Origin: Pomacea canaliculata
Lineage: Eukaryota; Mollusca; Gastropoda; Architaenioglossa; Ampullariidae
Reading direction: 5' to 3'
NCBI RefSeq assembly: GCF_003073045.1
Contig: NC_037602.1
Span: 9,658,464-9,722,463 of the forward strand
DNA length: 64,000 nt
The position numbers and the translations under genes are program-made. Positions 25,901-40,900 of this stretch are shown here, piece after piece. Each line of letters begins with the position of its first letter. Position 1 is the first letter of the stretch. Below the pieces are notes generated by a model. That model was given only the letters and a program-made list of their open reading frames with translations. It did no database searches and was not told the origin of the DNA.

Positions 25901-28900
25901 ATGCTCAAAGAATTTCAGCTGCTTGTGATAACCGTCACACTGCTCTGCCATGGAAGTGAAATAAAAGGAGAGAATCACTACATCAACAAATGGGCAGCCC
26001 AAATAGAAGGTGGTCTTGACCAGGCCACGAGAATCGCAAAGCGCCATGGATACAGTTTGGTTGAAGCAGTAAGTACGATGTCGTCTTGTGATATTAGTGT
26101 GTTGTGCACAGTCTGCATCATTTGATAGTCGTGAGTACCATTTTCTCCTTCCATGCCTGGGTGTGTTAAACATAAGCTGTATCATTAGTTTGCTTGCATA
26201 TTTGTGGTTCTTGCATCATTCTGAGTTATTGTATATTTTAGTTGAGTTTCACAAAATTGTTCAACTATTCTTTTTTCCTGCTTTTCTTAAATATTAGAAG
26301 TCGGTTTAACAAATTTTTTTTTCGCTGTTCTGTTTGCTTCATCAGCATTTATCTATTTATTTATCCACTATACATCATCAAAGTTATGTAAAGCCACAAC
26401 ATTAATATCCATACCTTATGGCACACACAGTGTGTGATTACAAGCTCGACCGGAGGGTCATGCCTATGGCAGTGTGTTCCCCCGATGACTTGCTGCCATA
26501 TGGTAGTAGTTGAGCTCTACTGTCGTGTCTCTTTAATCTATCTTTTGTCCTACTTTTGAACAACTGCGCTGTCATCGCTGTGTTCATTGTATACTATTAG
26601 CTAATAATGGATCGATGTACAGCTTCCCGACTTTTGGAAAATTGCCATATGTAAGGGGAGAGTCACTCGGTCCATTTTATTACCTAAACTGCTCTTTAGC
26701 TTCGCATTTAAAAAAATTTGTTTTTATATCGTTTCTCATTTGGTTTTGCGTGTCATATTTCATTATTAGTATACTCACACGAGCGCGCGCGCACACACAC
26801 AGAACAGAAAGGGTTCAAATTGAAATTTTTGGCAATTATTTAAACATTTCTTGTGAAAGCTGGAGACTTCAGCAGACCTGTACGGTGACTGGTTAGAAAT
26901 AATACAAGAACTGTTTTTATGTTACTAGACTTGCAGGTTACACATCAGACAGCATCATGACTGTAACAAATGTACCTGGCTTTTGTCCTAGCAACGTATG
27001 TAACTTATCTGACACAGCTTGCACTACGGCAACATTTTTGCTGATGACTCACTAGCTAATTAACAGTTCTAATTATTGGCTTTGTTCCCGTTATGGTCTT
27101 ATTGCTCTCCCTTTGTTTATATTTTTTATTTGTTAGTTGGTTATTTGAGTATTTAATTAATAATTATTTAGACACTTTGGTATTTATTTATGTAAAGTTT
27201 CATTATTTAGCTATCTGTTCTTTTTCCATTTTTAACTATGTTAGATTGCTCATGTTTAAAGCACTCCAGCCAATTGTGGTGCCGTTATTTTTCGTATTAT
27301 TTTGAAATTTGATGACATCTGGGTGTATTATCGCTAAACATTTCGACACCAAATTTGTAAACAACTCTCCTGAAACCGCGACTGACATCCTACTTGGCGC
27401 AGTTGCATCCATCCGCTCGACATCGTTTATCGCGAACCGTGTCGAGAGATGCGAAAGTCGATCAATAAAACCTGCGCCTAGTGGTTTGTTATCACTAGAG
27501 GTTTAAAACAATTTGGAGTCGAGTAGTAAGATGATAGGGAATCTTTAAAAACAATAAATGCAAGCCAATCTGTTGATCAACGATCATTCACGATCGGGCT
27601 AAAGTTTTTAAGGTCTGTACTTTCTTTGAGTAAAGCTGATAACTTTACGCTTTATATTTCAGTACACTGAATTTATCAATTCAGGAAGGACTAATATTGT
27701 ATACTTCAGCAGATAGCTGGGATATAGTTTTTAACTTAAAGATATAGTAAAGGCTGTGGTGTGCTGTGTGACGTCAGCGAGGGAGAGGAAGTGTCGGTCA
27801 TTGCTAGGATTGTCGGTGATGTATTGTTAGTTGGATTAATGATATATATATATATTATTGCTAGCAATCAAGATGGCTATGAGCAATGTCCAACCATATC
27901 GTTGTATCAGCTCACACTAGCATTGAGTTGACGTCCGCGGCGCACGAGACTTCGTTGAAGCAAACAAAAGAGACCCGTGTAGTGTCTCTCATTAAACACA
28001 ACATCATATAAGATATTCAGTTTTTTCCATATAGACACGAAAATAGACGAGATTCACACTGATCCTACATTTCACGAGATTTTAAGCAGTTTTATTTTTT
28101 GTCTGCACAGTCCCTTTAATATTTTCTGATGCGTAAGCATCGCTCACTCACATGTGTGGACACTCAGAACAGAGATGAAATCTCTTTCGACAGCAAAACG
28201 TTCAAACCATATTTTCAGTAAATGTGGGATTGGAGGTGGAATTTCTATATCACATCAAGTCAGCCGGCTCGGTACACAGATGCAGTATACATACATACCC
28301 AAGACGAGATTTGAGCGCACGAAACATTTATCGTGGTGACAGGTGCTAATCGTTGTGCCACGAGATCGCGCCATCAGTAAATATTTTTACATATTATAAA
28401 GCTGTGTTCCAAATGTCTCATTTAGAAAATATTTTAAATAATGCTTTTTTTCCTATTAGAAACTCATTTTTCTGTTGAAATGTGCGCAGTGTGTTTGTAT
28501 CTAACCATTCAGTCATAAATTTCCTTTTGTTCCCTTCTTTTCTAATTTTCTCGTTGTTAATTTTTTAAATGTCAATATATCAGGTATAATTAGTGCTTTG
28601 TGTACTGCAAGTTCAGAATTAGCGTACCAAGCATGTTAGTATTCCAGTATAAGACAGAAATAGTATGTTAGTGCGATAACCTAACGGAAAGTAATTAAGC
28701 GGAATGGTAGAAATTGGCGCCGTGTACCTGCGTATGTTTGTTATGAAGAGGAATAATACTTCTCAGTGAAAGCTCTACAAGGTGTCTTTGGGCACAGACA
28801 TCTTCGTAACTGTGCACAGTGTTATTGGAAATGTCCACAGTTTCTGCAGATAGTCACAGACAACCGTTACATATTATCCCAAGTCTGTAAAACTAAAGAA

Positions 28901-31900
28901 AACCAAAGTCAACCATTGTACGCGTCCAGAGGAAGTCATGAAGCAGAGGACAAAGCTCATCATTTAATTAAAGAGATTTTTTTAAATCTCCCACACCAGA
29001 GAAGCTTTTAGCGTGGTCACGTGATCATGAAATGAAACATCCTTCACATCTTTGAAGAGATCACAAGGGATTCAGGGATGCTGTTTGATCAAAAGCTTAA
29101 GGGTTTTCTTTTCATTCGTTGTATTCTTAAGGTGTATCTTTACATTTATTTATTTTTCAGGACGATCTGCTCTTTTGTAAAATATGTCTTCAATATTTGT
29201 GAGAGCAAACCCAGCTGTTTATTACTTTAAAAGGAAGAAGTTTTCATAATGGTATCGAGACATTGACTTATTCTAATTACTTTATCTCGGTGAGTGGTTC
29301 ACTGTATCTAGTGTAAGAAATATCATGAAGGCCAATCAGACCGTGTCCTTTTGCAGAATTTTTAACTAATCCTGATAATCCCATGTATCCATATGTTTGG
29401 CTAATAGAAAAAGCATGGCGAGTTTTTGACTCAGTGGCTCAATTTTGGAGGAAGGTAAAAGCAGATGTTGACAGAGGAAGAACTGAATGACAAACACAAA
29501 TGAATATACTGACCAAACCATGCAGGGTTACCTTAAAGCTGTTTAACAAGTGCCTCTGTTCAAGTCATGTCAGTGCTGGAACTCTTCAGTCCCCCTCATG
29601 ACCAGCATCGTTGGACCAGCAATTGCAGGACAGTACGCGCCAAGGGATTGTACGAAAGGATACATAAATGCATGATACCCTTTCTCCTCCTAAGACTTCG
29701 CTTAGAGATGGTCATATCAAAAAGGGAAGAGAGAAACAAGACAGGGAGACAACTCTAAGCACAGGAGATGGGTGCACTATCTTTTCTACCTCTCTGAGAC
29801 TCTTTGTCGCTCAGTCCGTCATTCACTTCTCAGACGGTCAAAACCCTGAGTTGCTAAAAATGTAAAAGGAACGAGTTCTCCGTAATTTTCAACTGGTTTA
29901 TATGCATGCGACTGACAGATAAATGACACACGGCATAAAACCCATCCTCTGCTATTTATTTCCATTTATTACAGACAGGAAAATATTCCAGACACTGCAT
30001 TTTAACCACATGACAGACTGCTTCTGCTTCTAAAAAATATATAAATCTGCTACATTATATTTCCAGTTTGAAAACTTGGCATTGGGTCTTTTTTTTTCAT
30101 TTGCTGAAATGTAAGAGCAATAACCAAGAGAAATGTTTGGCAACGTATGGAAATAAGAGGTTGTCACGATTTCACGCTTAGAGGAGAGGAAAGAAATGTT
30201 TGTCTACTGGAGACGACTGACCGAGCGGTGGATCAATGTCGTCTGTTGATATAAGGTTTCCCAGAATTTATAGTTCTTTATTATTGCGAAATTAAGAGGC
30301 TCAGTAGAAAAGACTAGTATGTGCACCATCAATAAATGGATTTTGTATGAAGATGTATTCATCCCTTCTTGTTTTAAAAGTTTGCGTTTCTTAGACCGTG
30401 GAAGCATCAAGATGTTCAACACTTCAGTCCAATTTTTCCACCTCGGTGGTTTGGAAGGGTGCTTTTGGGGATTGAATCACAGCCTTAGACAAACATTTTT
30501 CCTTTAAATTGATTATTTAATAGAAGGAGGACCTACTCAAAATCTGTTAACTGCTAGGTCTGCCGTAGAAAAGCTTTTACTTCTCTACATTACGATCCAA
30601 AGGGCTTAGGTCTTATCCAAAAGATGCAAAACCCTTAATATAACAAATAAAAAAAGTTTATTTGTATTTTAATTTACTGATCGTAGATTTACAATAAAAT
30701 AATATGTACGAAAAGTATCAATATTTCATTTTACTGCTATTTTTTTTCATGAGACTTATTCAACCAAAACGGGCGCGACTGACAGACAACTAATTGTAAA
30801 TGTTATCTACTTCTTTATTTCCTTGCCACCTGTGTAGTGATTGTGACAAACGATACACCAGAAAATGAACATGCAAACAAGATAGTATCGATCTGGCATC
30901 GTGTCGATAGTCCACCTGGACTGCATCTATGTCTAGATGTTCCACTTGTTTGATAGCATATGAGATATCCGACATATTTGCTGATTTTTCTTTATTAGTT
31001 TTTTACATACCTATTGGTAACTTCCTCTGGGTTCGAAATGTTGTCGGTTGAATGATAATAGTTTAGCTGCACTTAACGAAATATTTTATGCTAGTGTATG
31101 TAAATAAATTAATTGCTTTCAGGTTTGTAATTACATTTGCCGTTCCTGTCGAATTCCTGTCTATATTACTTGTGGTCTAATAATTAGTAGAAATCATCGA
31201 TATCATTTTACATACACGTCCGAAAACGCAATCACATGCACTCTAACACACACACATACACACAGGAAGAGAAGATAAAAGTAAACAAAGGTACAAATAA
31301 AGTTGTGTAGAGGAAATGAACAGACAGGTCATTTGAAATGAAGTATAGGCTGTATATGACTGTGTGTTTGTCAGTCTCACCTGTGTCTGAACTGACAGCT
31401 TTCAAAGCCATTGTCATTTCCAAACATGTACAAATATATCCTACATCAATGGTCAGGAATGTCCTTGCGTTACCAAGGCTACAGCCAATCAAGGAGCTGC
31501 GACCATCTGTTATGTTGGCTTTCGTGACGTCACGGTGTAGACGCTTATTTACTTATATTTAAGGAAATATTTTACTGAATTTTTTCTACTTAAAATGAAG
31601 ATAATTTATGATAGAAATATAGTCAGCAGCCCATCCCAGCTCTGTATAAAGAGGCACAACTGTTACAGTGGGACAATATTTTAATCACTTCAGAGGTTTC
31701 GTGCTGCTGTCTGGGTGATTACTGTGTGAGGATATGCCCAGCAAACAAGCAAGATTCGGCCAAGCTTGGCCCAAGCTTGGCCGAATCTTGCTTGTTTGCT
31801 GGGTAAAGACTGCTTGTAAAATACGATGATGTTAAGATGCTGATCATGGCGTAGCTACCAGTGAGCATAGTGGTGGAGGAGAAAGAGAGACTATGAGAAG

Positions 31901-34900
31901 GAACATGAGAGGGGGAGGATAAAACAGTAGGGAGGGATGCAGTCCAGGGCACGCATTCGAAAACTTTGGCAGTTTACCTTTGGATAAACTTGCCCTTAAC
32001 TTGGTAGTGAACCAGATGTTTAAGACAAACACCTGATATCTATCCAACTGAGGAGGTGAAGTGAGGGAACTCCCGAAAAGCATTGCCGTCGCGCATGCGT
32101 GTTTAAATCAGACTGTGAAGCAGAAAACTTACTGTTCATCAATAAAACAAGCAAAACGCTATGAAAGGCAGGAGGAAAGCAGGTGACAGGTTTTGATATC
32201 CTCCTGTCCCAATCAATACCAGCGTACAAACTTCTCGCCCGTTATTCATCCTAAGCCCGGGCACTGACGTGGTGAAAATCTCCGCCTCTTTCTATGGCGG
32301 AAATCAAATAAATCCGAATTAACTCTTGCTCGGAGAGAGAGATTTGCATCTTAACTCCCATCTGGCCTCGCCGCGTTTCTCCTGCGTGCTAGAGCCTCAA
32401 AGGAAACAACTCGTCAACTCTCGCCACTTTGTGATTTAACTCCCTTGAAATTCTAAAGCTCGCTGACTTGGGGCTCGCTCTCTAAGAGGAGGAAGGGGCT
32501 TGGGGCTGATGATGATTGAGAAAATGGTGTTACAAGAAACAGCTTTTGTAACTTCACACAAGAAAGAATGGGAGAGAATCCTTTGACAGCTGAACAATAG
32601 TTGATGGATTATTAAGCTCGTCATGATTTACCTCCCTTTGTTTCATGGCATTAGTAAGGCATGTATCAGGCTAGTTACTGCATGTGCAAGGCTCTTGAAA
32701 AAAAAAGTAGAAAACTCTTCTAGTAAATCATTGTGATTTATAATTATTTAGGATTAAAGCTGATTTCTGTGTGGGCAGATGAGGTCTAGGAAATAAAAAA
32801 AACACTTTTATACATGTACTTTATGCTGTTTTACTGAATGACTAACGATTATTTATTTGTCAGACGCATTGCACAATTCAGAAATGAAGAGCAGCTTTTT
32901 GTCTCCCTGCCTCTAATTATTCAATTATTATGATGCAGATTCCTCACCTGGATGACTTCTACATTTTACTTCGCGATGATGTCCCCACGAGATCCAAGCG
33001 CAGCGCACATCATCACACACGCCGCCTCACCGAGGACAGCGAGGTAAGAACATCTCGAAACTTCTTCACCAGATTAAGACACCTTTTGAATGGTTCCTTT
33101 GCACATGGGGTCTGAAGTTTTTTCCATTACTGTAGTTCGGTAAATTACTAAGAAAGAAAGGAAACTGTTTAAAAAGATTAATGTTGTTATTTACAAACTA
33201 TGTTTCCGTCCAGAAAAATATCGAAATTGCGTAGTTATAAACAAAAAACTTCTATTATTAATAAATCGTCAAGGGTTCTTTATGTAGGTGCCAGATGATA
33301 CAAAAGATAAAAAAAACTGCAGTGGAAGGGAATATTACTAATTGACAGTCTCTTGAGTAACAGTGGTAATATACTATACCTGTAAAGCATCAATATTACA
33401 ATTATTACCATTTAATTAGGAGATTAATGTGTCCTATCTATGACTAAGATAACAATGGTTCACACAAAAAAGGTGATAATTTATCACCGGTAATACAGAT
33501 ATCTCAGGTGTAGGTAATGAGTAGCTGTAGACAGCGGTCGACCAGCCTCAGCTGTGCGACTAACGGCTGTGCTAGTATGGGTGCTATTTCAGAAAAAGAA
33601 TAAATAAACAAACGAATAAATGGGTAAAAGACATAAAGAAAGAAAGCTTTTATTGGCCTAATGTGCTTTCAAAATAAATAAATAAACTGAACTTTATTTG
33701 GTTTTATAACTACAATAAGATAGCTTTATCTTGTAGGACTTGACGGTTTTTAAGATTCAGGAATGCTAAACAAGTTTTTTTTTCAAATTACAAGGTAGAG
33801 AAATTACTTCAGAAATGTGATTAATTTTTGTCCTTTCCTGTGATATAAACCTCATAATACCACTATGAGCAAAAGAGTAAAGAGTAATGTCACAAATGTC
33901 CAAGAAACCTTATTATAATCACTTTCCAACTGGCTGCTTATAGTGTAGAAACATCGTTGATAATTTCTGATATTAGTAGACTTGGTTTCTTGGTGACCGA
34001 TTATTCAGTCAAATTTCCAGAAGTCTTAATCTGAGTTATGACCCGTCGATTGGCACAAAAACCAATACTAACAAATTATTTAACCTGATAGGACATTAAC
34101 ATGGATTTACTGTTCTTCCGGTTTGTTTGTTTGTTTGTTTGTTTGTTTGTTTGTTTGTTTGTTTGTTTTTAGTTTGTTTTTGTTTTATTGTTGATTTTTG
34201 TAGAAGTGAGTTGAGTAAATTTACTATCAAGTGAACGAATCATTTTCGGAAAGCACTTTTCTTACGAATCTGGCACTGTCGCAAATGTCGCTTTTCAACC
34301 GATAAAATCCTTTGAAATAAAAGGCAGCAGCCAGCTGTCACCTTGGGTTGCACTGCATACTAAGCGCAGCCAGAAGGTGGAATTAACTCATCAGCAAGGG
34401 AAATCACCCGCCGTCACAGTTCCTTTCCTCCCCATCTCATGGCGCACTGGGGAAAATGTGAGGACTGCCAACTGTCCGTCCTTTGGAAGCTAGTTAAAGA
34501 CGTCACTTCCGGTTCCGCCCGCTGTGCGCTATTCCCAGTGATAATCTGCTCTTAAATGACAATTTCCGATAAATGTCGTGAGCAGATTTGCTTTGGGGCA
34601 GTGCTAGCCACTCGTTCTCTGCTTAATGTCATCAGTCAATACAGGAAGGTCCGTTACACCAATGGCGTCAGGTCAAAGGGGGTTACGTCTAAAGCAATGG
34701 AGAAAAATATGTCTTTATATCTGCCCCTAATCTATCTAGAGCAAGCAAGCACACACAAAATTGCAGAAAAACTTGTGCGTATGGGTGTGCTTAGATGTAT
34801 TAGAGAAAGTATTTTGTGTAGGTGCCAGATGATGTGCCAGGTGACGTGTGTGCAACAGAGACAAAGAGAGATTGTGTGTGTTCTTGTAATCCAAGAAGTA

Positions 34901-37900
34901 ATGTTCTTGTCTGTAAAGGTGATCTGGGCAGAACAGCAGGTGTCGAAATCTCGTGTTAAAAGAGAAGTTAAAGCAAGCTACATTCGAAGTGATGGAAGTG
35001 TTGGATTCAATGATCCGATGTACAACTCCCAGTGGTACCTTGTGAGCTGTTTATTTGTGCTTTGCGATTTCCTACTCTTGGCTTATAATTACACTTTCAG
35101 TTTCGATCATCTTTTAAATATTGCAATCTGTGAAATGTTGTAAAATAACAATAGAAGGAAATATATTTGAAATTACCCAAAGAATAAGGTAACTAAATAA
35201 TTTACAGATTATGGTATACAGACAGCCCTCAGAATACTTTCGCAGTTGTGTATTTCGTGCTCCTCTAATATTACCAATTAAATAATTTTTTTATCTGATT
35301 TGTATATATCTGTTCTGACAAATATCGCCTTAGTAATTTCACGAGGCTACATCGGGGTGAGCTGACATCACTGTTGGTCTCTCTTGCCTCACAGCACGGC
35401 AAGCAGGACGAGCACCAGGTCCGCAGACAGGGTCCCATCAAGAACATGGCGATCGAAGAGGCCTGGAAGACAGGAGCTACGGGCAAAGGAGTCGTCCTTT
35501 CAGTTCTGGACGACGGTAGTTTTGTCATAGTCTTCTTCTGGTCAACATTATTGTCAGAAATTCCTCCTCAGATATGTTATCTACTCCTTTACTTTATATA
35601 TTCAGCTCTATTGATAATATCTGACAGATGTAACGCTGACCAGCGTGTTTATAGAAGTGGGTGTATTCATCATGGTTTAGATAGCATCAGTGTATTCCAG
35701 AACTTACAGAAATTTTAAGAGGTTTATTGTTTTTGCACAGGTATTGAGCACAACCATACGGATCTTGCCCAAAACTACGTACGTATCTAAAGTTGCAAAT
35801 ATGTACAGTAACTTTAATTATGATTTGGACAATCTATGCTACAATAGACTAACATTCTCACTTGACTACACACGATCGCTATGCAAAACAGTGTTAGTAC
35901 AGTGTAGAACAATCTTCTGTAGATAGGATTTCTTTTAAAGACAATCACTTTAGATAGATAAATAGAAAAATATTTAAACGCGCATCAACTCGCATAACAC
36001 TACATACATTCTCCCTGTACCCATGAACTTGCACAACACTTGAGAGGATAATTTTTATTTTTTCCCACCTGTACAGTCAGTTTATCTCGCTCTGTAACGT
36101 GTTCCAGCTGGTCAGATTCTTCTACAATGTTCTAATCGTGAACTGTTTAAGGCACTTGTTAACAAAGCAAATATGGACCAAGATTTAACAAAGATTCGCA
36201 TTGATTTTACATAATGAAAAAGCTTTGCAAGATGGTACAACTTTCGTCCATATTTGTTAGATTAACAAGTGTGTGTCAGTGATGTACTAACCTCAGCCAC
36301 TGTAAATGTTTACTGCAGGACCCGTTTGCCAGCGGTGATCTCAATGACAACGACGACGACCCTTTCCCTCGCTATGACATCACCAATGAAAACAAGTTGG
36401 TATAAGTGTATTTAAAAAATTGACATACTAGAAAATTGCAGTTTAACTACTTCGGGTTGCCAACTTTGATGACAAACCAGCCACAAAAGGTCATGAAAAC
36501 ATTTTTAAAAAGTCACATGCCATCAATATGTATATCCTATCATGTCCATAGTTTGCTGGTCTTTATAGTCTGCTTCTTTCATTTATTTTTATACTCTATT
36601 AGATCTTCTCACCTGTGTCTATAATTTATTTTTTCATGCCAGCTGCGTCTATACTCTATTGCATTTGTTTCTTGCATATACATATATCGCTTCTCAATTT
36701 GATCTTAACACATACACACTATATATATATACATGTATATATAAACACATATATGTTTATAGACTCCATCTTTGTTCTATCTATATTCTCTATTGATGAC
36801 ATCGTTAGTTGCTCACGTTTTCAGACACGGGACTCGGTGTGCCGGAGAAATCGCCATGATTGCCAACAATGGTGTGTGTGGTGTGGGCGTCGCCTTCAAG
36901 AGCAGGATTGGTGGTGAGTACAGAGTCTGGTAGTTTGTGAAGAATGCACAGGTTGGTGGTAGACATACTACACGATGGCGAATACACAAAGTCATGGTAC
37001 GTGCACAGTCTCCTAGTAAATAAACAGGTTAGTGATGAATATACAATTCTGTCCATTTTATGATCTGGCAATTTGGTGGTAAGTTCATGAGTTCGAAACA
37101 TGACCGGGTAGATTAAAGCTCAGCCCGTTGTGGTACAATTTAGTTGGTATAGAGATAAAGATGTAAATATTATCGAAGAGTGTTTGATGTATGCCACAAG
37201 ACTAAAGCTTACACTTATCTCACCATTCTTCGCCAGGTGTGCGCATTCTAGATGGCAAGGTGACAGACGAGATCGAGGCCAGGTCCCTGACCTACAACCT
37301 TTCTCACATCGACATCTACTCCGCCAGCTGGGGTCCCAATGATGATGGCAACACTTTAGAAGGCCCGGGGAAACTGGCGTCGCTGGCTCTACAGAAAGGT
37401 GTTACTCAGGTTGTATATCTTGTCTATCTCTGTACTACTGTGCATGGCGTTGAGTTGACGACGAACATAGTGTCAGTGTCAGTGTCAGTGTCAGTGTCAG
37501 TGTCATTTCTGCTGCTGCCGCTGCTGCTGCAACGTCCCGCTCCTCACTGTCGTGGCAGGGCCGACAAGGCAAGGGGGCCATCTACATGTGGGCTTCCGGA
37601 AATGGCGGGCGCATGCGTGACAACTGCAACTGCGACGGCTACACATCATCCATCTACACGTTGTCGGTGTCGTCGGCGTCTGAGCATGGTATCAAGCCTT
37701 GGTACAGCGAGCGCTGCGCCTCCACCTTCACCTCCGCTTACTCCAGCGGCAACATGGCCGACCACTCCGTGGTACAAACATGGCTGATATAATCCTTTCT
37801 TCCTCTCTATATATTTATAGGTGTTCTTATTTGTGTTTGGCTATAAGTTTTTATTTTTATTTTTTGATTGATTGTTATTTGAATTTTGTTTATAAGTCTG

Positions 37901-40900
37901 TTTACAGCTTATGGGTTAATTTGTTTCTGATGGGGTTGCGTTTCTGTGTCTTTACTTTCCTCCTTATTTTAATTTGTTTTGGTATGGCTATTTGTTGATT
38001 TTTTAAAAATTATTATTATAATTATTATATAAATTATTATAAAAATAAAATCAGGGTTTATTTGTTGTTTTAAGGTTGCGTTTGTTTGTGTTTCCTTTTT
38101 GTTTGTTTTTAATTTGTTTCTGTTTAATGCTTTCATGTTTGTTTGTCGTACAGTTGATGTTACATTATCATTTGGTTTCTTCATCAACAATACCAAAGGA
38201 ATAAACGCTTATTCAATGTAAAACTTATGAGTCGGGCCAGGTTCTGTGAAGTTTACAGTCCGTGAGAAAAAAAAGACAAATGCTATATTCTTCTCCAAGT
38301 GTTGAGATTGCTATTCTTTCTTCAAACATCAAGTGGACTTTTTCAGGTGAGTGCAGACCTCCACAACCTGTGCACCACTCAACATACGGGTACATCGGCT
38401 GCTGCGCCCATCGCAGCAGGAATAGTGGCTCTGGCGCTGGAGAAAAAGTAGGACTGTTTTGCCAAAACGTTTTATTGTAATTTTGAATACTATTCATGCT
38501 TACCTCCTCGATTTCTTACTCACCCACACACGTGCTAGACGTGGAGGGGTTTTGTGAGAAGAAAGAGAGAATTAAAAGACCATGGGTACACTTTTATAAA
38601 TTTATATTAGTAGTTAACATGAACGACAGTTCTGGAAAGAAAGAATGAGTGGATGACAGAGAGAAAAAAGAGCTCGTTTAAGAGAAATTCTACTTTATGA
38701 GAGGCAGTAAATATAACTCTTGAATCACCAGCCCCTCTCTAACATGGCGGGACGTGCAACATCTGGTGGCGTGGACGTCCAACATGGGGCCTCTAGAGGC
38801 TGAGAGTGGATGGTTCCAGAATGCTGCCGGCTTCTGCGTCAACCCAGCTTTTGGTTTCGGCCTCATGGACGCTTTCAAGCTGGTCGTCACCGCTGACCCG
38901 GAGACCTGGGTGAACGTGCCACCCCAGGTCACGTGCACAGTGAAAGCGAGTAATGCGTCTAACCTCCCTCAGTGAGTGACACGTCACATGTGCTCCTTTG
39001 GTGTAGTGTGTGTGTTTCATTCTGTTTATTGTTTGCAGAATGTAATGACTGGGCTTGACTGTTTACTACCTCCATCAAATGTTTATCAGCAAGCATAAGT
39101 CTCCATGCAAGTACCTCCTACCACCTTTTATGTAAATGTTATTAAAGTTCATGTAATGTTTGCTTATTACATTAACACGGGGGTAGTCTTGATATAATAT
39201 CTACAGTTTTGTTTTGTAACCATGCTGCTAATCTCTGTGTAATATCTTGAGAATTCTTTCGCAAACATATTATTAGTCTCGTCCAATGTGTAGCTTATTG
39301 TTGTATAAGCATGTCCTCGTCTTCTTGCTATATCTAGAATGTTCTAGCATCAACACATTTAAAGTCCCCGTGTGAGGCTTGAAGATGGATTGTCCAACAC
39401 GTATGTCTGTGCAGGAACCTGAACTCCGGACATTTCATCGAGGTGCAGATACAAACAAACGGGTGCGAAGACACCCCTAATGAGGTGAACTACATAGAGC
39501 ATATAGAAGTCGTCTTCTCCCTCTCCTACACCAAGAGAGGTGACATCGGAGCTTCACTAGTATCGCCATCAGGTACAGCTTTCTAACCACTGCCATTCGG
39601 CACTATGATAATGTCATGTCTTCGTTAGTTTTAATCTCCTGATATGGGAATGTTTATTCCTCTTTTTTTAGTCTCTCTGCTGTTTTTTTATTATTATTTA
39701 TTATCCTTCTCTGCTTATTTCTGTTTTTGTTTCAAATACCTTTAGTTAATCTTAGTTTAGCTGCATAACTTAGCTACACTGATGCAATAACCAGTTCTAT
39801 GTTTTCTGTTCTCAATCAATCATTGATTTTACCTGTTTTTCTATTGTTTTTAAACTGCTTGCGTACAGCCTTATACTTCAATTATATTATAGCATGCAAA
39901 TATTTCAGTCAGTTGTTTACCTCCCTTTAGTCACGGGCCCCGAGCCTCCATTGAATAACATACTTGAAGTCTTTCTGTCTCAGTTTCTGGTCTGCTGTGT
40001 GTGTGTGTCACTATCTGCCTTTCCTATACTTTCAAAGATATTCCATGAACTAAATAAATTGTAGATAAAAGTAAAAGTGTTACCTGTCTGTACCAAACAC
40101 CTGGCTGATGTTTACAGGCACCGAGACAGTGCTAATGGAGCCCAGAGAGTATGACAGATCATCAGAAGGTTTTGACGAATGGCCTCTAATGGCGGTGCAC
40201 TTCTGGGGGGAGAAACCTGAGGGAACATGGCGCTTCAGGGTCTACGACAAAGTGAGGGATTGATTATCATTAGAGATCAAACGGTCAAATTATACAAAGC
40301 TGCTTAATTTAATTCTTGATAGAATTTTTCAGGTCTCCGTCTACTCCACTGTTGTGTCGCAATATTATGTAGCACAAGGTCGTTAGTGATAACATGATGG
40401 ATGACTGCGGAGAAGTGGTGGCCTTAGAATGACTAATATTACAAGCGACATCATTAATCCACTGATGTCACTAACAAATGGAGGAGTAGTTCACTCTCCC
40501 AACACATCGGCTTAGGTCAACAGAGAACACTTTCTGAACTGAGCTCTAGTCAACATGACCGCTTTACAATCTTCCTCCTCCTACTCCTCCTGCTCCTCCT
40601 CCTCCTCATCATCATCATCATTAAATGTTACCTTGTGTGACTAACGTTCATAGAAAATGCATGTTTCTCCTGGTTGTGAAGATGCCGGGTTTTTGTACTA
40701 AATTTTATATTTATTACTACGAACACCATGGTAATCCTAGTAAAAGGGAATTCAATATTTTCGTGTAAGACCTCTCGTCACGTGATTTGTTCCAGACGGA
40801 CAATAAGAACCACGGTGTGCTGACAAACGTTTCCTTGGTCATTCACGGCACCAAAGAGATCCCTAACCACATGAAGAACGGACCCAAGAAGTGTGACGTA

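Larger units (their letters stand above)
26069..32938 (+). other. Intron 1 of the convertase gene
   Basis: A 6.9-kb intron (GTAAGT donor, ATGCAG acceptor). It splits the prodomain after YSLVEA. It holds a SINE-like tRNA fragment (28297-28373), a near-perfect 67-bp palindrome (31737-31803), a CRE octamer (31525-31532) and otherwise AT-rich sequence. No other gene was recognised inside it. Confidence 0.85.

Noticed and set aside
28297..28373. A functional tRNA gene
   Set aside because: The B box lacks the consensus GGTTC and no convincing cloverleaf could be drawn by eye.
34556..35143. 195-residue plus-strand frame
   Set aside because: It is convertase intron 2 reading through exon 3 (34919-35041) into intron 3; only the exon part is coding.
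37239..37787. 182-residue frame spanning convertase exons 8 and 9
   Set aside because: It reads exon 8, then the repeat-filled intron, then exon 9 in the wrong frame.
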